Shown here: positions 53,586 through 62,880 of the stretch, piece after piece | Layout: the number at the start of each line of letters is the position of its first letter | How positions within the stretch are numbered: position 1 is the stretch's first letter | Assembly: GCA_016271365.2 (NCBI GenBank) | Contig: CM057452.1 | Span: forward strand, 1,241,021,001 to 1,241,085,000 | Direction: 5' to 3' | Length of the DNA: 64,000 nucleotides | DNA from: Neoceratodus forsteri | Taxonomy: Eukaryota > Chordata > Ceratodontiformes > Ceratodontidae | Made by a program: the position numbers and the translations under genes | The notes under the pieces: generated by a model | Database searches by the model: none | The model's input: the letters and a program-made list of their open reading frames with translations, nothing else | Told to the model about the DNA's origin: nothing

Positions 53586-55958
53586 TTTTTTTTTCCATTA
53601 ACAATTTTTATTGAGTTTTAAAACAAAACAAGACAAACAAGAACATACAATAAAATGAGAAAGGATCCAACAGATCATTGTACATATCACAAAAATGGGG
53701 ATACCATGTACAGGAGCCATTCTCATGTCCTCCCCCCCAACATACCCCAAACAAAGAACCCCCCTCCCCGCAACACGGCTCGGCCATACAGTTGAATAAT
53801 TTCAGTGAATCTGAAAGGACAAATCAAAAATATACACAATGGACATACTAGAGTGAAAACAATATATGTAATGATTCCCATTTCTTCTTGTATCTCTCAG
53901 GTTTATTATTGAGACTGGCGATAGTTTTCTCTGTCCTCAAGTTGGCAAGTTGCTCACTAAGCCATTCAGAATAGGCAATGTCATCACTGTCTTTCCAGTG
54001 CCTTAAAATTGTCTTCTTAGCCGTCATAGAAATAAGAGCCATGTGATATCGTCTAACGGATATAATAATTTTACTATAATTGCCTATTATACAGATTTCA
54101 GAAGTAAATAAATCATTCAGACCTAATAAAGGGTCCGTATGTCATTGAATATTGGCCCTCAGAGCTGTAGCTTTAGGGCAAGTCCAGAAAATATGATATA
54201 TAGAGCCTTCTTCTTTATGACATCAGATACAGGACGGGGCAGCTAGGAGACCAAATTTAAATAATTTTTGTGGGGTATAATATAAATTATGCAGTATATG
54301 ACATTGAGTAAGGCATAGTCTATCTTGTGAAACATATTCGTGGCAATTCTTCCATAAAGTTTCCCATTGTAGTTCTTGAGTGGGGAAAAAGGAAGTCCAG
54401 AAATCTGAGGGAGCAAAGCACTTGGGATAAGCCCAGTTATATAACATTTTATAGCATTTAGAAACCATTTGTTGAGCACCTATTAGGGTGCCCAATTCGC
54501 GCCTAAAGGCTATTGGGTTTGGTTGAGGGGGGATATCCCAAAAACCTTTACAATAAGATGTCTTAATTGATAAATTTTGAAAATATATGTTACCGATAGC
54601 TTCAAATTGGATATTATCTCGGTAGAAGAGAGCCAAGTATGTTCCTTTGAAATTAATGAAGTGAGAGATAAATCCTTAATAGGTGCTAGCCAGGTGGTGG
54701 AAAGTAAGTCATTGTTTATTTTCAGGTTGGGGTTACCCCCAATCGGTTGGGTTAAATCCCATGTATAGTTATATTTGAGAAAATTACACAACTGCGAGTG
54801 GACTTTGATGGAGATTGCTATAGGCATAACTTTTAACTGAGCTGGCAAAGAGCTAGCCTTGATATAAAAAAGTGCTGCCGGAGTTAAACCATGGGCAGCA
54901 ATAAGGGAAAGTTCAATTTTAAGCCAAAGAGGAGAAGATGAAGACAAGAAGATTTCTTCTCTAGGTGAAAGCCAGTGCAAATATTTAGAAATGTGTCCGG
55001 CCCAGTAATAGAAAGTGAGATGAGGAAGACGCAGACCTCCTTTGTCTTTAGAAGCAGCCAACTTGAAATATGCCAATCTAGGCTGCTTATTAACCCATAT
55101 AAATTTAGTAATCATTTCATGAACTTTACAGAACCAAGAAAGAGGTAGCCAAATATTAAGTAAATTAAGGGGGCAGAAAAGCCTTGGAAAGACATTCATC
55201 TTAATAAAGTTAATTCTACCCCATAAAGAAATAGGAAGTTTAGACCTTCTTCCAAGATCTGTGTCAATAATTCTAATTAAGGACTCCAAGTTCAGCTTCT
55301 GTATAAGAGCAGGATTTCTAGAAATAGTAATACCTAGATATCTTAAAATTTCTTGTGCCCAGGAAAGACCAAAGACCGTAACAGAACTTTTAAGAACTTT
55401 ATGATTGAGGGGAAATATAACAGTCTTACCTACATTTAATTTATAATTGGATAAGAGACTATATTCTCCGATGAGAGTGAGCATAGGAGGGATCGACCTT
55501 TCCGGGTAGGATATTTGTAAAAGAAGATTGTCAGCATAGGCTGAGACCTTAATTTGCTGATCGTGGACTGGTATGCCTTTAATCTGTGAGCACCCCATTA
55601 GACGATGAATCAAAGGTTCCAGGTATAAGTTAAAAAGTAGGGGAGATAGGGGGCACCCCTGTCTGGTACCAGATTCTAGTGGAAAAAGTGTTGACATCTC
55701 TCCATTTACCATGATTCGAGCAGAGGGGGCATGATATAAAGTCCTTATCCAGTGCTGAAATTCAAGAGGGAAATTATAAGCCTTCAGGGTACCAAACAGG
55801 AAGTTCCAGTTAACCCTATCGAAAGCTTTCTCTGCATCCAGAGAAACAAGCGCTGCCGGGAAATGAGCATCCCTTGAAATGGATAAAACATGCAATAATG
55901 TTCGAAGGTGATCCACAGAAGAGCGGCCTTTCATGAAACCTACTTGCTCCAGTCCAAT
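53586..55958 (-). mobile_element. 5'-truncated L1 inserted in the hAT element
   Basis: Exactly bracketed by ACACAGGATTTTCT at 53572-53585 and 55959-55972 (14 bp). The plus strand starts with a T10 tract, i.e. a poly(A) tail on the minus strand, right after the left duplication. This is the signature of target-primed reverse transcription. It is truncated within RT at QVGFMKGR. The interrupted hAT sequence continues directly on either side. Confidence 0.95.
53848..55934 (-). pseudogene. L1 ORF2: RT and C-terminal region, YADN active site
   Basis: A 474-codon open frame (54510-55934) runs from GRSSVDHLRTLL through DAEKAFDRVNWNFL (first Asp), GTRQGCPLSPLLFNLYLEPL, the active-site box SAYADNLLLQI and RYLGITISRNPALIQ to GRINFIKMNVFPRL and KDKGGLRLPHLTFYYWAGHI. 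A frameshift near 54550 moves it to 54223-54636, and the C-terminal CCHC-type motif (CHKEEGSIYHIFWTCPK) lies near 54170-54240; 53848-54042 is the end. The second catalytic Asp codon is AAT (plus 55527-55529), so RT is inactive, although the frame is otherwise long and open, suggesting a fairly recent insertion. Confidence 0.93.
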
Positions 55959-56056
55959 ACACAGGATTTTCTATTAGTTTCATATACAACCTAGTCATCA
56001 TATTCAGTATCACTGTTTGTAGGCTGTTGTTCATGTACAGGGTCAGAATCACATAA

Positions 56057-57036
56057 TTAAGTATATGGGAAATTGTCAGCATTCATTTTGAGAAATGTAA
56101 GCCATTCCACATTTACAGGATTTAGCAGTGTTCTTTGGTCAATGACTATTCCTCCAGCTGCACTAAATATGTGTTCTGAATATGCACTTAGAGGTGAACA
56201 ACTGAGGTATATTATTGCAAGATTTGCTAGATCTGGCCATATTGTTCTCTTCTGTTTCCAGTAAAGTAATGGATCTTCCTTGAGGCCAATCACAGTATGA
56301 TCTGCAAAATACTCCTGAATTATAGTGCTGCATGAGACGGTTACCAGTCTGGCAAATGAACCAGATGCACTTTCCTTACAGGATTCTAATCCATAGTGTT
56401 GCAGACAACTGAGTATTATTTTGCTTCTCTGACGCTGCACATAGGATGCCAGAGAAGTAGCTGTAGATGTCCTTCCCTCACTGATGACACTGGTGATTGA
56501 GAAGAATTTATCGATGTACTATTGTCTGCACCAGAGATGCACTCTGATGGTTCTGCACAGTTTGACTGCTATACATCAGTTAATAGTGTTGGTGGGGCAA
56601 TGTCACATTTGGTTAGAAGAAGATCTCCTCAATATTCTGTCTTCCTCTGCAGGAAGGATGGCTTCAATGTTCACCTAAAAGCAGGGATCTAACAACATAG
56701 CCAACACATAGGTGTCATTCTTAAACATGGCATCTATTCTCTGATCATCAACAGTCTGAGACTCAAGTCATCAGCCAGTATAATAGCAGTGGTGTCTTCT
56801 TTTGATTGAAAGTCTTTATGTCATCAAGGACAATGTGAAGAAATCTTATTTGTGGAAATGTTTGACTCAGAGTTGCACTGTCTGTACTGACATCACATTT
56901 GTCTGCCTCACATGTCTCCGATAAGGTGACCAAAGAGTCAAACAGACTTCAACTGCTGGAACTGAGGATGATGTCCACTTTACCTATTTGATTCTGCACA
57001 GTGTAGTCATATATAGCTTTTCCTGTTAAAGAAGCC
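56057..57036 (-). pseudogene. hAT transposase, C-terminal part (dimerisation domain)
   Basis: The 127-codon frame 56057-56440 carries the hAT family dimerisation region: DPLLYWKQKRTIWPDLANLA, then YLSCSPLSAYSEHIFSAAG and LLNPVNVEWLTFLKMN. The acidic residue of SEHIFS corresponds to the conserved Glu of hAT transposases. Between 56440 and 57036 the homology continues in broken frames, with GKASLTGKAIYDYTVQNQ at the edge of the nested foldback (57037). This domain would let the enzyme form multimers at the transposon ends. Confidence 0.93.
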
Positions 57037-57044
57037 TTTCCAAC

Positions 57045-58222
57045 TAGTGTTGTGCAAAATTGAAAAATTTAACCTCCAAAATATTTCATAAAATTCACAC
57101 ATTTCATGAAATATTTTGCAGGGCAAAATGCAAAATTTCGTCCCTGGAGCGACCAAAATTTCATTTGCGAACTGACAAAATTTGCCACTCAAGGCTGAAA
57201 TTTCACCACCTGTGGGCAAAATTTAAAGTTGCCAAATTTCTGCCACATATCTAGTGGTCCCCCCATCCCCTCTGGCCACTCACTGGCCCAAATTACTCTC
57301 CCTGGTGTCTTGTGTCTAATGGTCCCCCCAGCCACTTATTGGCCTAAATTATTCTCCCTGGTATCTAGTGGTCACCCTGGCTGATTACCTGCCATAATTG
57401 AAAAAATCCCCACCTCCAGTTACCCTGGCCCCCTCATGTCCTTTTATTAAAAAAAATAAATCAAACCCACACTCTCTGGTGTCTAGTGGACCCCCACACT
57501 CGAGCATGTCATCATAAGCTAGTGCCAACCCTGCTTCCCCCCAGTACCCCCATCAGGCCACTGGCACAGCCCTCCACAGCTGGTAGCCTGACTGAGCACT
57601 TCAATGAATGAGCACATGCTTGTACAAGCATGAGCTCATTCATTGAAGCATCCAGTCAGGCTGCTGGATGTGTAGGTGAGTGGAGGGCTGTGCCAGTGGT
57701 CCAATTGGGGTACTGGGGGGAGCGGGGTAGGTGCTGTCTCATTGATGAGAGGATGGGGGGTCCACTAGATACTAGGGAGTGTGGGTTGATTTATTTTTTT
57801 TAATAAAAGGACATGAAGAGGCCCGGGTATCTCGGGGGGGCTTTATTCTATTACAGATGGTGATTGGCTGGGGGGACACCACTGGACACCAGGGAGTGTG
57901 GGTTTCATTTGTTTTTTTTAAAAAGGACATGAGGGGGCCATGGTAACTCAGGTGTGGGACTTTATTCAATTGCAGCTGGTGATCAGCCAGGGGGGCACTA
58001 GACACCAGGGAGAATAATTTGGACCGGTGAGTGTAGGGGGACGGGGGGGACCACTAGACACCAGAGAGATTTTGACAAAATAATGGGAATGGGATATGCG
58101 GGGGTGTGAAATTGTGGGCAAAATTTCACCATTTCACCACAATTTCACAAAAAATTTCAGGCAACGCAATTGCCAATTTTACTGCAATTTCACCAGCAAA
58201 ATTTTATTTCACTGCATCTCTA
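57045..58222. mobile_element. hAT-type foldback inserted in the hAT transposase (1,178 bp)
   Basis: Exact 8 bp target duplication TTTCCAAC (57037-57044 and 58223-58230). Ends TAGTGTTGTGC (left) and, reversed, TAGAGATGCAG (right). Subterminal regions are rich in AAAATTTC/GAAATTTT motifs in inverted arrangement. The interior is a large hairpin centred near 57615: CACTGGCACAGCCCTCCAC (57550-57568) faces GTGGAGGGCTGTGCCAGTG (57683-57701), with ACTTCAATGAATGAGC opposite GCTCATTCATTGAAGC around the turn. Joining the flanks restores the transposase reading frame. No transposase of its own. Confidence 0.93.
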
Positions 58223-58230
58223 TTTCCAAC

Positions 58231-58804
58231 ATGTAAAATGGATCTGGAACTTCCTGCTTTAATGTATACACTATTAAGTTGTTTATCCTCTGCAGCCCCT
58301 TCAGGATTTTTTGTGCTTTCAGGGTGGCTGAAATGCCCAAATATTTTCCTAGCAAGACCTAACAGGTTTTCACCATTTCTGTTGCCATTTAAGAAACTAT
58401 GGATGAGAAGATTTAAACAATGTGCAAAACAAGGTATGCATTGGTAGCTGCCATCTCTAAAAGCTTTGACAATGTTGGCACCATTATCTTACACTATGAA
58501 CCCTGGAGATAAGGAATACAGAATAAGTCATTTCTGAAATTGTTTTTCCAGCTCCTGCAAAATATTCACAGCAGTGTGTTTTTCCTAAGAAATGGTGACA
58601 CGTAACACAGCCTGCTTCCTATTGCTTGCTGTAGAGTGGGGATTATTACTTTCTGACTCAAAACATGACCAGTGAACTGTAACAGTCATGTAGTGAATTT
58701 GTTGGTTCCTGGTCCATATATCTCTAGTTATATGTACCTGCTTCACCTCAGAGAGTTTCAACTACTTAATAACTTCAGTACACACCAGGTCATACAACAA
58801 TGTG
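58231..58804 (-). pseudogene. hAT transposase, catalytic core
   Basis: Minus strand, broken frames: VKQVHITRDIWTRNQQIHY near 58700-58755 (the first catalytic Asp in RDIWT), then DNGANIVKAFRDGSYQC (second catalytic Asp region) and CFAHCLNLLIHSF near 58400-58490. A stop precedes DNGAN and others interrupt the segment between. This order matches the RNase H-like fold of hAT transposases, ahead of the C-terminal block at 56057-57036. Confidence 0.9.
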
Positions 58805-58806
58805 TA

Positions 58807-60265
58807 AGCCCCCCCCCCACCACCAGAGGTCTAGGGGTATTTCAGATGGTAATTAGGGGGAGGGGGCACTGGTATCCAGAAACACAGCCCAGAAATTAAA
58901 ACTTGCTACCTGGGTTCTGATGAGAGGTTTCAGAGGGGTGCAAGCAGTTCTCAGGAATGGGGTAACAGCAGCTGTGGCGGCCAGCTTAGTTAATACAATT
59001 TGAAATTGTGTGAAGTATAAGAGCTTCACTCCATGAGAAATGGAATCCTGTTTAGGCTGTTTGTTGTATGGTTCCCCCCTCGTAGGACTTAATGAATGAT
59101 TATGTTCTGAGGAGGAAGGCCCAAAAATACTTAATTCAATCCCAAAATCGCTGTTATGAAGTCTAATGACCACTCAGAAGTAAAAGAAGACAAAGATGAT
59201 TTGACTGTGCATATTTGATCAATCCACTCCATGGAGTGTAAGGTGCAAATCAAATGGTGGGTAACAGTATGGGCACAGAGTCCATTACAGCCTGCAGCAA
59301 ACTTTTGTTTCCCAAAAGATTTTCCTATATTGCTTCTTCAGAGTCGCAAAGGCTTTACGTATCATGGAAGCAGCACTCACAGGGCCGAAAAAGCCACAAA
59401 AGATTTTCACTCTAGCTTCTACTCCTGCACAAACTTACATTCTTTGCCTCTCAGTTCCTTAGACAAACTTGATGACACCACAAACAGAGGTACAGAATTA
59501 AGAGTGGCTGCTTAACAGGCAGTCCCAACTCCCTGCACCGTGGTTCAATTCTGGAGCTCTCCAAATGGATGGTCTGCCTCACAAACAAAAACCCAAAAGA
59601 ACCAGTCAAGTCCCCCCTTGCTATAGCCAGGGCAAAGCTCCAAGAATCCCAGGGCAACATAGAACTCCCGCAGGGCTCTGGCAATCCCAAAGACCTAGAG
59701 CACTTTCCCCTCTTTGGCTGCATGAGTTACCAGATCTGATACTGGCCAGACCGCAGTGCCACTGGAAAGGAAGACAGGCTGCAATCACTGACCTCCCAAC
59801 AGTATGGGCTGCCATCACTGCACTGCCCTCACAGCTTGGCACACCAGAACTCCACTTCCTCTTGCCCCATGGACAAGGTCACCAGGACTTACCTGCTCCA
59901 CCAGACCTCAGTGCTGGAGATCATGAGGTGGATCACTGCTTACTGCCCAGCCTCCAGCTCCCCAGATGGTGAGGGCAGTCCCATTCTTGAGCTCCAGCTT
60001 CCCCAGTTGGAGTCCTGCACTGCAATATTTACCACTGGTCTTCAAGGGTAGAAGGCAATGGTGACAAATGGCCAACCCAGCCCTAACCTTGATGCTCATG
60101 GCCGAATAAACACTTGGGCCACCTCTTCTCTCTTCCTCTCTCCCAGAGACCTCTCTCTCTCTCATGCCAAAAACCTCCCCTTTTAAGCCCTCCAGGCTGA
60201 GGCCACCCCTGTCAGCACGCAGGGCACCAGCTTCAGACACCCCTGCTATACTAGTTAACTAGTAA
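58807..60265. mobile_element. Unidentified insertion (~1.45 kb) in the hAT transposase
   Basis: The transposase homology breaks at about 58804 and resumes at about 60267, and GTAAGC occurs on both sides of the break (near 58802-58808 and 60261-60266), a possible 6 bp target duplication. The insert has an AATAAA at about 60104-60109 followed by a CT-rich stretch, which could suit a solo LTR in plus orientation, but I see no TG...CA ends. Frames 59565-59972 and 59908-60240 are proline- or charge-rich and match nothing I know. Confidence 0.5.
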
Positions 60266-60266
60266 G

Positions 60267-60930
60267 CTCCAAAAGAGGGCACACATGTGGAATAGCCTTT
60301 TTCAAGAAATTTGTTGGACAGGGAACAGTGTAGCATGGTTCAGTCCAGTTCATGAACTTGAGGAAAACTTTTTGGGCAAGAAAAGCAAAAGGGTGTTGGC
60401 AATCAGTCAACAGCTCTGCAATGGCCCTATTTAACAGTTGGCATGTAGGATGCTTCTGGGTAAATCTCGATGCCCTTGAAATGCTTTCTTTTAATGTTAG
60501 TTGATAAGATATTTTTAATTTTGGGGGGAATGCATTTTTCACACCTTTTTCACATGGAGTGCTACTTTGGGATTTTACAGTACTTGATGGTGTCAGAAAG
60601 CAATCTATGTTTGTCTGGGAAGACTGTAAGGACATACCAACAGATTCAATGTCACTTTCTGATACCTGTTCATTGTCACTATGGTCACCACCACCACTAC
60701 CTCATCTACTGCCCATACTAACCACACTGCCCCTTGCCTTGACCCACTAAATTGGGTTTTGTCCATTTGCATGTTGCAACATTAATGATGTTTCAAAATG
60801 TACCTCCTTGCCACCACGACTTATGCTGTTTTTGCACAGATTGCATACAGCTCAAGAGTTATCTGCAGGGTCAATATAAAATAAATTCCAAACTAAAGAT
60901 TTAACTTTTCTGCTTTGCGCCATGGTGCCT
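60267..60930 (-). pseudogene. hAT transposase, N-terminal part with BED zinc finger
   Basis: The BED finger lies at about 60769-60929: SLVWNLFYIDPADNS, then a stop, then AVCNLCKNSIS (CX2C) and TSLMLQHANGQN, where the second His ligand seems to be Asn. Downstream, frame 60255-60635 has CQLLNRAIAELLTDCQHPFA, FLKFMNWTEPCYTVPCPTNF and KKAIPHVCPLLEL, the conserved segment before the catalytic core of BED-type hAT enzymes. The BED finger would bind the transposon ends. Premature stops show decay. Confidence 0.9.
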
Positions 60931-61584
60931 GGCATTATTTCTTGTACAGTCAAGGAACCTTTAAGAAACCCTACACTGCCATTTCTGTGTTGAAATGACT
61001 TGTTCTCATTTATACTCATCTTCTTACTCTTACGTTTAGTATATATTTTTTTCTGCACTTGCCTCTCATGCCTTAAAATGGCATCCTATTCTACCCCCTC
61101 ATTGAAACTACGTCTTCATCACAACAAGATTCAGAATAACTAGACGTGCCATCATCATTATGTGGGACGTAACCTTGGCTATCTCATTCCCAGTCCCCAC
61201 TATCACCACCATCTCTATCAGCATTTGCTGTATCAGCATCTGAGCTTATATTTGAGGAGGATGCCTCCTTGCATGCTGCATAAGCAGCTGGAAGTATCCT
61301 GGCACATGTGGCAAAATATTCAGTAACTTTACAAGTAAATACAATCAAATTCTTTCTGAAACTCTGTTATTATTTCATTGCTAACATGTTTTTTTTTTGT
61401 TCAGGACATTTAGTGCAAGTCCTGGTGATGTTATTATTATTGTCATTATGTTCTTCATTAGTGCTGTGATTCATATTGTCCATATCATTAACAACTGCAT
61501 GTGCAGCAGCACTGTGCTTCCTTTTATTAGACTTAGACTGTAAATACGAGACATAATAAACACAGCCGTGAAAATATAATGTTT
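60931..61584 (-). pseudogene. Possible 5' coding or leader part of the hAT transposase
   Basis: Frame 60852-61058 leads into the BED finger; frame 61370-61609 (KRKHSAAAHAVVNDMD, an Asn/Asp-rich stretch, CTKCPEQKKN) could be an upstream exon, since hAT genes often have introns. No splice evidence was tested. Confidence 0.4.
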
Positions 61585-62880
61585 CACTAACTGCTACAGA
61601 GACAGACAATGTATTTGACTATGTCACAGTAATAAATTACAGGGCTTGGGGCAACTAGCAAGCAGTGTAATACAGCCATAAATGGCTTTCACTAACTGCT
61701 GAAGAGACAAACAGTATAGCTATGTTACAGTAATAAATGATAGGGCTTGGGCACCGGGGCACCTAACAAACAATGTAATATAGGGTTCACTAACTGCAGC
61801 AGAGACAGACAGTGTAGCTGATGATATCAAAGTAATAAATGATGGTTCAGGGGCACCTAACAAACAGTGTAATACAGCCGTAAAAGGCTTTTCCTAACTG
61901 CTGCAGAGACAGACAGTGTAACTGACTGTGTCACAGTAATAAATGACATGACTCAGTGGCACCTCACAAACAGTGTAATACAGCCATAAATGGCTTTCAC
62001 TAACTGCTGCAGAGACAGACAGTGTAGCTATGTCACTGTAATAAATGGCAGGGTTCAGGCCTCAGAGGCACCTAACAAATAGTGTAATACAGCCGTAAAA
62101 GGATTTCATTAACTGCTGCAGAGACAGACAGTGTTGCTTATTATGTTACATTAATAAATGTTGATTTGTCAAAGATTGATATCTGCTGCTTACAGCTAGT
62201 GCAGAATGCGGCAACAAGTTTGTTGACCGGGGAATCTAGAAGATCTCATATTGCCCCAGTGCTGCATGCTCTGCACTGGCTGCCAATACAGTGACGGATC
62301 ACCTTTAAAGTAGGTCTGTTGACTTACAGAGCCCTACAAGGATCGAGTCCAGATTACTTGAAAGAGCTCCTGGTTCCTTACACCCCTATGCGACAGCTCC
62401 ACTCAGCTGATGAGGGGTTGCTGGAGATTCCGAGGGTTAATTTAAAGTCATCTGGTGCACATGCCTTTGGGTTTGCTGCACCTACCCTCTGGAATTCTCT
62501 GCCCCATCAGCTCTGGGAGTGCAGGACAGTGGGGAGTTTCAAGCAGGCACTTAAGACTTTTTTGTGGGGGAAGGCATTTACTGTTTTATCGTGATTTTAT
62601 ATTATACGTATTTGTACATGTGTTTTGTTTTCATGAATATTGTACAGTGCTTTGAAATTCGAAAGGCGCTTAATCAAATAAATTTTATTATTATTATTAT
62701 CAAATGAAAATGATAGGGCTCGGGCCTTGAGGCACCTAACAAGCAGTGTAATATAGCAGTAAAAGACTTTCACTAACTGCTGAGGAGACCAGCAGTGTAC
62801 TGTAGCTGACTATTCCACAGTAATAAATGACAGGGCTCAGGCATTAGGGGCACCTAACAAACAGTGCTGTTTTTATCTTT
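61585..62880. repeat. Tandem array, about seven ~107 bp units, split by an L2 tail
   Basis: Units contain AACTGCTGCAGAGACAGACA, GTGTAGCTATGTCACAGTAA, TAAATGACAGGGCTCAGG, GGCACCTAACAAACAGTGTA and ATACAGCC-TAAA-GGCTTTC. The GAGACAGAC mark lies near 61599, 61703, 61802, 61905, 62012, 62121 and 62784. The last gap is the L2 insertion at 62161-62700. Confidence 0.92.
62161..62700 (+). pseudogene. L2 LINE 3' end inserted in the tandem array
   Basis: Encodes the C-terminal end of an L2 ORF2: HIAPVLHALHWLPIQ, FKVGLLTYRALQG, PDYLKELLVPYTPMRQL, and FGFAAPTLWNSLPHQLWE (62225-62530), then a short 3' region ending in (ATT)n at about 62685-62700. The array unit is resumed directly after it, with AAATG on both sides (62156-62160 and 62702-62706) as a candidate duplication. 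5' truncated. Confidence 0.92.

Larger units (their letters stand above)
52107..62880 (-). mobile_element. Large decayed autonomous hAT transposon with nested insertions
   Basis: A minus-strand BED-finger hAT transposase, split into several blocks (56057-57036, 58231-58804, 60267-60930, possibly 61370-61609), is flanked by a ~79 bp tandem array on the left (52555-53085) and a ~107 bp array on the right (61585-62880). The likely left terminus is TAGGCATGGACATGTAG at about 52107, a hAT-like start; the right terminus was not found and may lie beyond the array or outside the window. Without the four later insertions the visible element would be about 5.3 kb. The left terminus is an inference from motif form. 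Confidence 0.7.

Noticed and set aside
59565..59972. 135-codon plus-strand frame as a gene
   Set aside because: No family match, an overlapping frame on the other strand, and location in an insertion of unknown type.
61585..62880. CRISPR-like array
   Set aside because: Whole ~107 bp units are related, without a short exact repeat alternating with unique spacers.
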